Below, in pieces: positions 54,545 through 61,885 of a stretch of DNA of 64,000 nt. Made by a program: the position numbers and the translations under genes. Within the stretch, counting starts at the first letter, position 1; every line of letters begins with the position of its first letter. This DNA is from Pseudomonadota bacterium (lineage in GTDB: Bacteria; Pseudomonadota; Gammaproteobacteria; Burkholderiales; Burkholderiaceae_F), in the NCBI GenBank assembly GCA_029778535.1, contig JAKOQB010000095.1:1-64000 (forward strand). The letters run 5' to 3'. Below the pieces are notes generated by a model. That model ran no database searches, was not told where the DNA came from, and was given only the letters and a program-made list of their open reading frames with translations.

Positions 54545-55780
54545 TCAGACGTTTGCCCGAATGAAGTCCCTGATCTCGGGGTAGATCACCTCGCGCCAGC
54601 GGCGACCGGAGAAGATGCCGTAGTGGCCGACATCCTTCGCGGTCAGATGCCGCTGCCGGCTCTTCGGGATCGACTTGCACAGGTCGTGCGCCGCCTGCGT
54701 CTGGCCGCTGCCGGAGATGTCGTCCAGTTCGCCTTCGATCGTGAACAGCGCCGTGCTGCGGATATCCTCCGGCGCCACGCGCTGGCCGCGCACGAACCAC
54801 GTGCCGCGCGGCAGCGCGTGCTCCTGGAACACGATGCGGATCGTGTCCAGGTAATACTCGGCCGGCAGGTCGATCACCGCGTTGTACTCGTCGTAGAAGC
54901 GGCGGTGCGACTCGACGTCTTCCTCGTCGCCCTTGACGAGGTCGAGGTAGTAGTCCCAGTGCGAATTCAGGTGCCGGTCCGGGTTCATCGCGACGAAGCC
55001 CGCGTGCTGCAGGAACCCGGGGTAAACGCTGCGCAGGTAGCCCGGATGCGTGCTCGGCACCTTGAAGATCACGTTGTTCTCGAACCACTCGAGCGGCTTG
55101 CGCGTCGCCAGTGCGTTCACGTCGGTGGGATTGCGGCGCGTGTCGATCGGGCCGCCCATCATCGTCATCGAGCGCGGACTCGCCGGGTCCTTGTTGGTGG
55201 CCATCAGCGAGATCGCGGCCAGTACCGGCACCGTCGGCTGGCACACCGAGATCACGTGCACGTCCGGGCCGAGCCGCCGCACGAACTCGGTCACGTATTC
55301 GACGTAGTCGTCGAGGTGGAACGGGCCGCGCGCGATCGGCACCAGCCGCGCATCGATCCAGTCGGTGATGTAGACGTCGTGGTCCGGCAGCAGCGCGCGC
55401 ACGGTGTCGCGCAGCAGCGTGGCGTGGTGACCCGACAGCGGGGCGACCACCAGCACCGTCGGATCGTCCTTGCGCTTGGCCTGGCCGTTGGTGAAGCCGC
55501 GCTTGAAGTGCAGCAACCGGCAGAACGGCTTGTCGACGACGACTTCTTCCTTGACCGGCACTTTGCGGCCGTCGACTACGGTCGGGCTCAGTTCGAAGCC
55601 GGGCTTTTCGTACGGCTTGCCGATGCGATGCAGAAGGTCGTAACCGGCCGCGACGCGGCGTGAAAACGGGGTGTAGGAAAGCGGACTGTAGGGGGAGGAG
55701 AACAACTCGGATGTGGCTTGCGCCCACACCGACAGCGGATTCATGAACTTGCGCTGCAGATCATGCAGGTGATACAGCAT
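54545..55780 (-). CDS. phaZ: Intracellular polyhydroxybutyrate depolymerase
   Basis: A 411-residue alpha/beta-hydrolase that mobilises PHB granules. The nucleophile is Cys180 in VISVCQPTVP, replacing the usual serine, as known for this family. Other features are MLYHLHDLQRKFMNPLSVWA at the N-terminus and GHHATLLRDTVRALLPDHDV, and DVGHYGIFSGRRWRE with the catalytic histidine at the C-terminus. No phaC or phasin is in the window. A fair promoter (TTGCTG-17-CATAAT) lies upstream. Confidence 0.95.
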   Translation of the reverse strand: MLYHLHDLQRKFMNPLSVWAQATSELFSSPYSPLSYTPFSRRVAAGYDLLHRIGKPYEKPGFELSPTVVDGRKVPVKEEVVVDKPFCRLLHFKRGFTNGQAKRKDDPTVLVVAPLSGHHATLLRDTVRALLPDHDVYITDWIDARLVPIARGPFHLDDYVEYVTEFVRRLGPDVHVISVCQPTVPVLAAISLMATNKDPASPRSMTMMGGPIDTRRNPTDVNALATRKPLEWFENNVIFKVPSTHPGYLRSVYPGFLQHAGFVAMNPDRHLNSHWDYYLDLVKGDEEDVESHRRFYDEYNAVIDLPAEYYLDTIRIVFQEHALPRGTWFVRGQRVAPEDIRSTALFTIEGELDDISGSGQTQAAHDLCKSIPKSRQRHLTAKDVGHYGIFSGRRWREVIYPEIRDFIRANV

Positions 55781-55840
55781 TCGCTTCCTCGCCCAACGCC
55801 TCCATTGTCTACGCCCTTACTCGTAGCAGATTTGCGTGAG

Positions 55841-55869
55841 ATTATGCTCGCGCGTTTGCGGCGCAGCAA
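55841..55869 (-). promoter_or_regulatory. Candidate sigma-70 promoter of phaZ
   Basis: On the minus strand TTGCTG (55864-55869) and CATAAT (55841-55846) are 17 bases apart, with the -10 about 61 bases before the phaZ ATG. Confidence 0.5.
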
Positions 55870-55930
55870 ATCCGCTGAAAGGCCGGCATGGGACGCGCGA
55901 TCCTACGTAGGGAATTCTTGCTTCGCGCGG

Positions 55931-56731
55931 TTACCAGTAGTTCTCGACCGCTAGCTGTCCCGGCACGCCGCGCCGCGACGTGGAGAAGCCGCGTGCGGTC
56001 AGGCGCTTGCGCGTGTCGGTCACCATCTCGGGATTGCCGCAGATCATCACACGCGAGCGCGACAGATCCAGTCCCACCCCGACCCGGCTTTCGAGCTGGC
56101 CGCTTTCGATCAGCGCCGGAATCCGCTGCCCGAGCGCGCCGTCGAATTTCGCTCTCGTTACCACCTGCACGTACCGCAACTTTCGTGCCCGGGCGCGGAA
56201 GTGCTTATGCGCCCGGAAGCCCTCGATCGTCTGCTGGTACGCCAGTTCGTTCGGATAGCGCACGCTGTGCACGACGATCAGGTTTTCGTAGTCGTCCCAG
56301 GTCTTGTGCTCCCACAGGATCGAGATGAACGGCGCAAGTCCCGTGCCGGTCGCCAGCAGCCACAGGTCCTTGCCCCGCTCGAAGCGGTCGCAGGTCAGGA
56401 AGCCGTAGTTCATCTTCTCGACGTACACGGTATCGCCGACGCGCAGACGCGACAGCTCGGACGTGAAGTCGCCGCCCGGGATCACGATCGAGTAGAACTC
56501 AAGGTGCTCGTCATAGCTCGCCGACACGATCGAATACGCGCGCCACACGATGCGCGTGCCGGACGGGTTCTTCGGATTGTCGGGATCGGGTTTGGCCACG
56601 CCGAGCCGCGCGAACTGGCCCGGCGTGAAGCGGAACCCCGCGTAGCGCGTCAGCCGGAACGAGAACAGGTTCGGTGCCCACGGATGGATCCAGAGGATCT
56701 TCTCCGCGGTGTATTTGTCGGGTGCGACCAC
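55931..56731 (-). CDS. fpr: Ferredoxin-NADP+ reductase
   Basis: A 266-residue FAD enzyme that transfers electrons between NADPH and ferredoxin or flavodoxin. FAD site: WRAYSIVSASYDEHLEF; nucleotide pocket: LLATGTGLAPFISIL; NADP ribose-binding: CGNPEMVTDTRK; C-terminal stacking tail: VENYW (no further aromatic extension). These are features of bacterial subclass I FPR. Directly after fdxA (16 bases), the likely electron partner. Confidence 0.96.
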   Translation of the reverse strand: MVAPDKYTAEKILWIHPWAPNLFSFRLTRYAGFRFTPGQFARLGVAKPDPDNPKNPSGTRIVWRAYSIVSASYDEHLEFYSIVIPGGDFTSELSRLRVGDTVYVEKMNYGFLTCDRFERGKDLWLLATGTGLAPFISILWEHKTWDDYENLIVVHSVRYPNELAYQQTIEGFRAHKHFRARARKLRYVQVVTRAKFDGALGQRIPALIESGQLESRVGVGLDLSRSRVMICGNPEMVTDTRKRLTARGFSTSRRGVPGQLAVENYW

Positions 56732-56747
56732 GAATGCAGCGCCGGGA

Positions 56748-57071
56748 TCAGCGCTCCAGCAGGTGTTCCTTCTGCCTCACATCTTTCCACTCGTCGGCGT
56801 CGGCCGGGTGCGGCTTCATGCGCGTGATCGGCGGCCACTTGCGCGACAGCTCGGCGTTAAGTTTGATGAAATGGCGCTGATCCTCCGGCACGTCTTCCTC
56901 CGCGTAGATCGCGTTGACCGGGCACTCGGGGATGCACACGGCGCAGTCGATGCACTCGTCGGGCTCGATCGCCAGGAAATTCGGGCCCTCGCGAAAGCAA
57001 TCGACCGGACAGACATCGACGCAGTCGGTGTACTTGCACTTGATGCAGGGCTCGGTGACGACGTGGGTCAT
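56748..57071 (-). CDS. fdxA: Ferredoxin FdxA, 7Fe type
   Basis: A 107-residue 7Fe ferredoxin with [3Fe-4S] and [4Fe-4S] clusters. Clusters are bound by [18 protein letters not shown] and [12 protein letters not shown]; the C-terminal helical extension ([17 protein letters not shown]) is typical of the long betaproteobacterial form. The ATG at 57071 gives [14 protein letters not shown]; an upstream ATG in frame has no homology. It forms an operon with fpr, which presumably reduces or oxidises it. Confidence 0.97.
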   Translation of the reverse strand: MTHVVTEPCIKCKYTDCVDVCPVDCFREGPNFLAIEPDECIDCAVCIPECPVNAIYAEEDVPEDQRHFIKLNAELSRKWPPITRMKPHPADADEWKDVRQKEHLLER

Positions 57072-57166
57072 CGCGTGTTCGGGAGGCGTTCGTTGAGGGC
57101 GCGATATTCTATCGCGCCGCGTCATCCGATCCGGCTTTGTCCACCTTGCCGCTCAGAGGGATTTCG

Positions 57167-58396
57167 ATGCACTTCTCAGTCACGCGCAGGACGCTGATCG
57201 CCGCCGGCGCTTCGGCGCTGGTTGCACCGTCGGCGCGCGCGCAGCCCGCCAAGGGCGGCGCGCCGATCCGGATCGGCGAGATCAACAGCTACTCGACGAT
57301 CCCGCAGTTCCTCGTCCCGTATCGCAAGGCGTGGGAGCTCGCGGTCGAGGAGGCCAACGCCGCCGGCGGCCTGCTCGGGCGACCGGTCGAGGTGATCGCG
57401 CGCGACGACGCGGGCAAGCCTGACGACGCGATCCGCCATGCGACCGAACTGGTCGCCAACGAGAAGGTCGATCTGCTCGCCGGCACGTTCCTGTCGAACG
57501 TCGGGCTCGCTGTCTCCGACTACGCGCTGCGCAACAAGGTGCTTTTCGTCGCCAGCGAACCGCTGACCGACGCGCTGGTGTGGGAGAAGGGCAACCGCTA
57601 TACGTTCCGGCTGCGGCCCAGCACCTACATGCAGAGCGCGATGCTGGTGGAAGAGGCGGTGAAGCTGCCCGCCAGGCGCTGGGTCACGATCGCGCCGAAC
57701 TACGAGTACGGCCAGAGCGCGGTCGCGAGCTTCAAGGCGCTGCTGAAAGGCAGGCGCCCCGACATCGAGTTCATCGCCGAGCAGTGGCCGGCGCAGGGGA
57801 AACTGGAAGCCGGCAGCACCGTGCAGGCGGTCCTCGCCGCGCGGCCCGAGGCGATCTTCAATGTCACCTTCGGTGCCGACCTGACGCGGTTGGTGCGCGA
57901 GGGCAACCTGCGCGGGCTGTTTCCGCGCGTGCCGACGGTGAGCCTGCTGTCGGGCGAGCCCGAGTATCTCGATGCTTTGCGCGACGAGACTCCGAAGGGC
58001 TGGATCGTCACCGGTTACCCGTGGGACCAGATCGCCACCCCCGAGCACGCCAAGTTCTTCAACGCCTACTACAGGCGCAACAACGACACGCCGAAGCTCG
58101 GTTCGGTGGTCGGCTACAGCGCGATGCAGGCGATTTTCGCCGCGATCCGCAAGGCCAATTCGACCGATACGGAGAAGCTGATCGCCGCGCTGCGCGGCCT
58201 GCAGTTCACCACACCGTTCGGCCCAGCCACCTTTCGCGCGCTCGACCAGCAGTCGACGATGGGCGCGTACGTCGGCAAGCTCGATCTGCGCGGCGACAAG
58301 GGAACGATGGTCGACTGGCGCTACGCCGACGGGGCGAAGTACCTGCCGAGCGACGACGAGGTGCGCAAGAGAAGGCCGGCGGAGGCGATGAAGTGA
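57167..58396 (+). CDS. ABC transporter periplasmic binding protein, branched-chain amino acid/amide type
   Basis: A 409-residue periplasmic receptor (Peripla_BP_6 family). It has a Tat-like signal peptide starting MHFSVTRRTLIAAGASALVA, cleaved near ARAQP; only two arginines precede the hydrophobic part, so Sec export is also possible. The mature part begins PIRIGEINSYSTIPQFLV. The usual LivK fold signatures ANYEYGQSAVASFKALLK (variant) and NVTFGADLTRLVREG are visible. Substrate not predictable: branched-chain amino acids, urea, amides or aromatic acids are all possible. First gene of the liv-like operon; RBS AGAGGG. Confidence 0.9.
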   Translation: MHFSVTRRTLIAAGASALVAPSARAQPAKGGAPIRIGEINSYSTIPQFLVPYRKAWELAVEEANAAGGLLGRPVEVIARDDAGKPDDAIRHATELVANEKVDLLAGTFLSNVGLAVSDYALRNKVLFVASEPLTDALVWEKGNRYTFRLRPSTYMQSAMLVEEAVKLPARRWVTIAPNYEYGQSAVASFKALLKGRRPDIEFIAEQWPAQGKLEAGSTVQAVLAARPEAIFNVTFGADLTRLVREGNLRGLFPRVPTVSLLSGEPEYLDALRDETPKGWIVTGYPWDQIATPEHAKFFNAYYRRNNDTPKLGSVVGYSAMQAIFAAIRKANSTDTEKLIAALRGLQFTTPFGPATFRALDQQSTMGAYVGKLDLRGDKGTMVDWRYADGAKYLPSDDEVRKRRPAEAMK

Positions 58397-58398
58397 GG

Positions 58399-58557
58399 AT
58401 TGCGGATCGCGGCTCGCGGATTGCGTAGACCGTGCTCGGTCAGCGCTCCGCCCCTTCCGTCGCGGTCATGGCCTGTCGGGGTAAGGGCGCCGCTTCGCGG
58501 TCCGTCCACTCGCGGTGCACACGCTCCGCGCAATCCGCAATCGGCAATCCGCAATCC
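58399..58557. repeat. Inverted repeat in the livK-livH intergenic region
   Basis: Blocks of GGATTGCG-type motifs (58399-58425) and CGCAATCC-type motifs (58529-58557) face each other over about 100 bases. They could pair in the mRNA and adjust permease expression, and belong to a dispersed-repeat class (GCAATCCGCAATCC) seen in other proteobacteria. Confidence 0.65.
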
Positions 58558-58559
58558 CA

Positions 58560-60395
58560 ATGACGCAGCTCCTCGCCCAGCTCCTGACCGGCCTCGCGTA
58601 CGCCTCCACGCTGTTCCTGGTCGCGGCGGGTCTGACGCTGATCTTCGGCGTCACGCGGGTGGTGAACTTCGCGCACGGGTCGCTGTACATGCTCGGCGCG
58701 TATCTCGCGTCGACCTTCACCGCGGCTCTGCCGCCGACAGCCGCGGGCTACTTCGGCGGCATGCTGCTGGCGGCGCTCGTCGTCGCCGTGGCCGGCATCG
58801 CGATCGAGGTACTGGTGCTGCGGCGGATCTACGCGGCGCCGGAGATCTTCCAGTTGCTCGCGACCTTCGGCGTGGTGCTGATCGTGCAGGATCTGGCGCT
58901 CGCGATCTGGGGTCCCGAGGATCTGTTCGCTCCGCGCGCGCCGGGGCTGAAGGGCAGCGTCGAGATCGGCGGCGCGCTGGTGCCGCAGTACACGCTGTTC
59001 CTGCTGGTGGTCGGACCGCTGGTGTTCGCGCTGCTGTGGTTCGTGTTCCGCCGCACGCGCTGGGGCATCGACGTGCGCGCCGCCACGCAGGACGGCGAGA
59101 TGGCCGGCGCGCTCGGCGTGAACCGCGCGCTGCTCTTCACGACCGTGTTCGCGCTCGGCAGTTTCCTCGCGGGGCTGGCGGGCGCGCTGCAGATTCCGCG
59201 CGAGTCGGTGAACCTGCAGATGGATCTCGGCGTGATCGTCGAGGCGTTCGTCGTCGTCGTCGTGGGCGGGCTCGGGTCGATCGGCGGCGCGGCGCTGGCG
59301 TCGATCCTGATCGGTCTGCTGCACGCCTTCGGAGTCTGGCTGCTGCCGCAGTCGGCGCTGGTGCTGGCGTTCGTCGCGATGGCGCTGGTGCTGATCGTGC
59401 GGCCGTTCGGACTGCTCGGCCGCGCCGAGGTCGTCGCGCATGCGCAGCGCGCCACGCATGCACCGTTCCGGCCGGCGCCGGCCGCGCTGAAGTGGCTGAC
59501 CGGCATCGGCGTCGCCGCGGCGGCGAGTGCGCCGCTGTGGGCGGGCGAGTACCTGCTGGTGATCCTGACCGAGATGGCGATCCTCGCGGTGTTCGCCGCC
59601 AGCCTGCATTTCTTCATGGGGCTGGGCGGCATCACGTCGTTCGGCCACGCGGCGTTCTTCGGCCTCGGTGCCTACGGTGCCGCTGTGCTCGAGAAACATA
59701 TGGATGCGCCATTCGCGCTCGGCGTCGTGACGGGACCGCTCACAGCGTTGCTCGGAGCGCTGGTCGCCGGGTGGTTCGTGCTGCGCGCGCAGGGTGTGTA
59801 CGCGGCGATGCTGACGCTCGCATTCGCGCAGATCCTGTGGTCGGCCGCGGTGCAATGGGTCGAGGTCACCGGCGGCGACAACGGCGTGCTCGGCCTGTGG
59901 CCGCCGGCGTGGCTCGCGTCGAAGTCCGCGTACTTCCTGTTCGCGCTGCTGCTGGCGCTGGCGAGCCTCGCGCTGCTGCGGCGCGCGGCGCTGGCGCCGT
60001 TCGGCTTCGCGCTGCGCGCCAGCCGCGACGCCGAGGATCGCGCCGCCGCCAGCGGCATCGACACGGCGCGCGTGCAGTGGACCGCGTTCGCCGCCGGGGG
60101 TTTGTTCGCCGGGCTGGCGGGCGTGCTGAACGCGTACCAGAAGGGCTCGGTGTTTCCGAACGTGCTGGCGATCCCGCAATCGCTCGACGCGCTGGTGATG
60201 GTGCTGCTCGGCGGGCTGCAGACGCTCTCCGGCCCGATCGTCGGCGCGCTCTCGTATCACGCGCTGACCGTGGAACTCACCCGCACGACCGAGCACTGGC
60301 GGCTCGCGCTCGGGCTGGCGATCGTGTTGCTGGTGCTGGCGTTCCCGCAGGGCATCGCGGGCTTCATGCGCGCGCGCTGGGAGAAGGCCGCGTGA
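58560..60395 (+). CDS. Fused LivH-LivM ABC permease
   Basis: A single 611-residue permease combining two BPD_transp_2 domains. The LivH-like half (residues 1-290) begins MTQLLAQLLTGLAYASTLFL and has RVVNFAHGSLYMLGAYLAS and the EAA-like loop GEMAGALGVNRALLF; the LivM-like half (from about residue 320) has GLGGITSFGHAAFFGLGAY and RASRDAEDRAAASGIDTAR (EAA loop). In most systems these are separate proteins. Both coupling loops for LivG/LivF are intact. The stop overlaps the livG GTG start. Confidence 0.92.
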   Translation: MTQLLAQLLTGLAYASTLFLVAAGLTLIFGVTRVVNFAHGSLYMLGAYLASTFTAALPPTAAGYFGGMLLAALVVAVAGIAIEVLVLRRIYAAPEIFQLLATFGVVLIVQDLALAIWGPEDLFAPRAPGLKGSVEIGGALVPQYTLFLLVVGPLVFALLWFVFRRTRWGIDVRAATQDGEMAGALGVNRALLFTTVFALGSFLAGLAGALQIPRESVNLQMDLGVIVEAFVVVVVGGLGSIGGAALASILIGLLHAFGVWLLPQSALVLAFVAMALVLIVRPFGLLGRAEVVAHAQRATHAPFRPAPAALKWLTGIGVAAAASAPLWAGEYLLVILTEMAILAVFAASLHFFMGLGGITSFGHAAFFGLGAYGAAVLEKHMDAPFALGVVTGPLTALLGALVAGWFVLRAQGVYAAMLTLAFAQILWSAAVQWVEVTGGDNGVLGLWPPAWLASKSAYFLFALLLALASLALLRRAALAPFGFALRASRDAEDRAAASGIDTARVQWTAFAAGGLFAGLAGVLNAYQKGSVFPNVLAIPQSLDALVMVLLGGLQTLSGPIVGALSYHALTVELTRTTEHWRLALGLAIVLLVLAFPQGIAGFMRARWEKAA

Positions 60396-61135
60396 CGCTG
60401 CTGGTCCTCGAAGGCGTGCGCAAGCACTTCGCCGGCGTGCATGCGGTCGACGGCGTGACGCTGAACGTCGCCTGCGGCGAATTCACCGCGCTGATCGGCC
60501 CCAACGGCGCCGGCAAGACGACGCTGTTGTCGACCATCGCCGGCCAGTTGCGCGCCGACGCGGGCCGCATCGCGTTCGAAGGGCGCGCGATCGACGGTGC
60601 GGCGCCCGCGCGGCTCGCGCGGCTCGGCATCGGCCGCACTTTCCAGACCGCGCACGTGTTCGCGTCGATGACGGTGCTGGAGAACCTGCAGCTCGCGCTC
60701 GCGGTGCGCGGCGGCGCGCAGTTCGATGTCGTCGCGCCGCTGTGGCGCCGCGACGCGCGGCCGGCGCGCGCGCTGCTTGAACGCGTCGGGCTCGGCGCGG
60801 CCGAGCGCGCCGCCGCGGCCCACCTCGGTTACGGCGACGTGAAGCGGCTCGAGTTCGCGCTCGCGCTGGCCGGTGCGCCGCGGCTGCTGCTGATGGACGA
60901 GCCGACCGCAGGCATGGCGCCGGGCGAGCGGCGCGCGCTGATGGACCTGGTGCGCGATGTCGCGCGCGAATCGGGGCTCACGGTGCTGTTCACCGAGCAC
61001 AGCATGGACGTCGTGTTCGGCTATGCGCGGCGCGTGATCGTGATGGCGCGCGGAGTTGTGATCGCCGACGGCGCGCCTGCGGCGGTGCGCGCCGACGACG
61101 CGGCGCAGGCGGCGTACTTTGGCGAGGAAGCATGA
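60392..61135 (+). CDS. livG: ABC transporter ATP-binding protein, LivG type
   Basis: A 247-residue nucleotide-binding subunit. Walker A is GPNGAGKTTLLS; Walker B LLLMDEPTAGMAPGER; the signature is LGYGDVKRLEFALALA, a LivG-type variation in place of LSGGQ. Starts with GTG (overlap GTGA with the permease stop). It forms the heterodimeric motor with LivF. Confidence 0.94.
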   Translation: MTLLVLEGVRKHFAGVHAVDGVTLNVACGEFTALIGPNGAGKTTLLSTIAGQLRADAGRIAFEGRAIDGAAPARLARLGIGRTFQTAHVFASMTVLENLQLALAVRGGAQFDVVAPLWRRDARPARALLERVGLGAAERAAAAHLGYGDVKRLEFALALAGAPRLLLMDEPTAGMAPGERRALMDLVRDVARESGLTVLFTEHSMDVVFGYARRVIVMARGVVIADGAPAAVRADDAAQAAYFGEEA

Positions 61136-61884
61136 GACCGCCGGGCCGCCCCAAGGGCGGATCCCCGAGCGCACAGCGCGAGGGTAATCCAGTGAGCGCC
61201 GCGCTGCGCGTGCGCGGACTGAACGCCTGGTACGGACCGGCGCAGGCGCTGTTCGATTTCGATCTCGACGTGGCGGCGGGCGAAGTGGTTGCGCTGATCG
61301 GCCGCAACGGTGCCGGCAAATCGACCACGCTGAAGGCGATCATGGGGCTCGCGCGCGCGACCGGAACGATCGAGCTCGGAGGCGAACGGATCGACGGCAT
61401 GGCGAGCCACGCGCGTGCGCGGCGCGGCCTGGGCTACGTGCCGGAGGAGCGCCGCATCTTCACCGATCTGACCGTGCGCGAGAACCTGTGGGTCGGCGCG
61501 CGCACGCGCGCGCTCGATGTCGAGCCGCTGCTCGCGCTCTTTCCGAATCTGCGCCGACTGCTCGACCGCTCGGCGGCGCAAATGAGTGGCGGCGAACAGC
61601 AGATGCTGGCGCTCGCGCGCACGCTCGCAGCGCGCCCGCGCATGGTGCTGCTCGACGAACCGTCGGAGGGCATGGCGCCGAAGATCGTCGCCGCGCTGGC
61701 CGAAGCGGTCGCGCGGATGAAGGCGCAGGGGGTGAGTGTGGTCTTGTCGGAGCAGAACGCGCGCTTCGTCGCGAGGGTTGCCGACCGCGCGCTGCTGCTC
61801 GAGCGCGGGCACGTGGTCGGCACCGCAGCGGGCGATGAACTGGCGCAACCGGGCGAGGCGGTGCGGGCGGTGCTGGGGCTGTGA
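61132..61884 (+). CDS. livF: ABC transporter ATP-binding protein, LivF type
   Basis: A 250-residue (or 230-residue) ATPase subunit. Walker A is GRNGAGKSTTLKAIMG, signature MSGGEQQMLALARTLA, Walker B MVLLDEPSEGMAP. Two starts are possible: ATG at 61132, overlapping the livG stop, or GTG at 61192 just before ALRVRGLNAWYG, where homology begins. The extra residues RPPGRPKGGSPSAQREG are encoded by a GC-rich element related to the 74-bp repeat, so the shorter form may be the ancestral protein. Confidence 0.92.
   Translation: MRPPGRPKGGSPSAQREGNPVSAALRVRGLNAWYGPAQALFDFDLDVAAGEVVALIGRNGAGKSTTLKAIMGLARATGTIELGGERIDGMASHARARRGLGYVPEERRIFTDLTVRENLWVGARTRALDVEPLLALFPNLRRLLDRSAAQMSGGEQQMLALARTLAARPRMVLLDEPSEGMAPKIVAALAEAVARMKAQGVSVVLSEQNARFVARVADRALLLERGHVVGTAAGDELAQPGEAVRAVLGL
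61136..61190. repeat. Repeat-like GC-rich leader in the livF 5' end
   Basis: CCGCCGGGCCGCCCCAAGGG followed by a CCCCGAGCGC and GCGCGAGGG stretch resembles the reverse complement of the 74-bp tandem unit at 33820-34041. It lies exactly between the livG stop and the GTG from which livF homology starts. Confidence 0.6.
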
Positions 61885-61885
61885 A

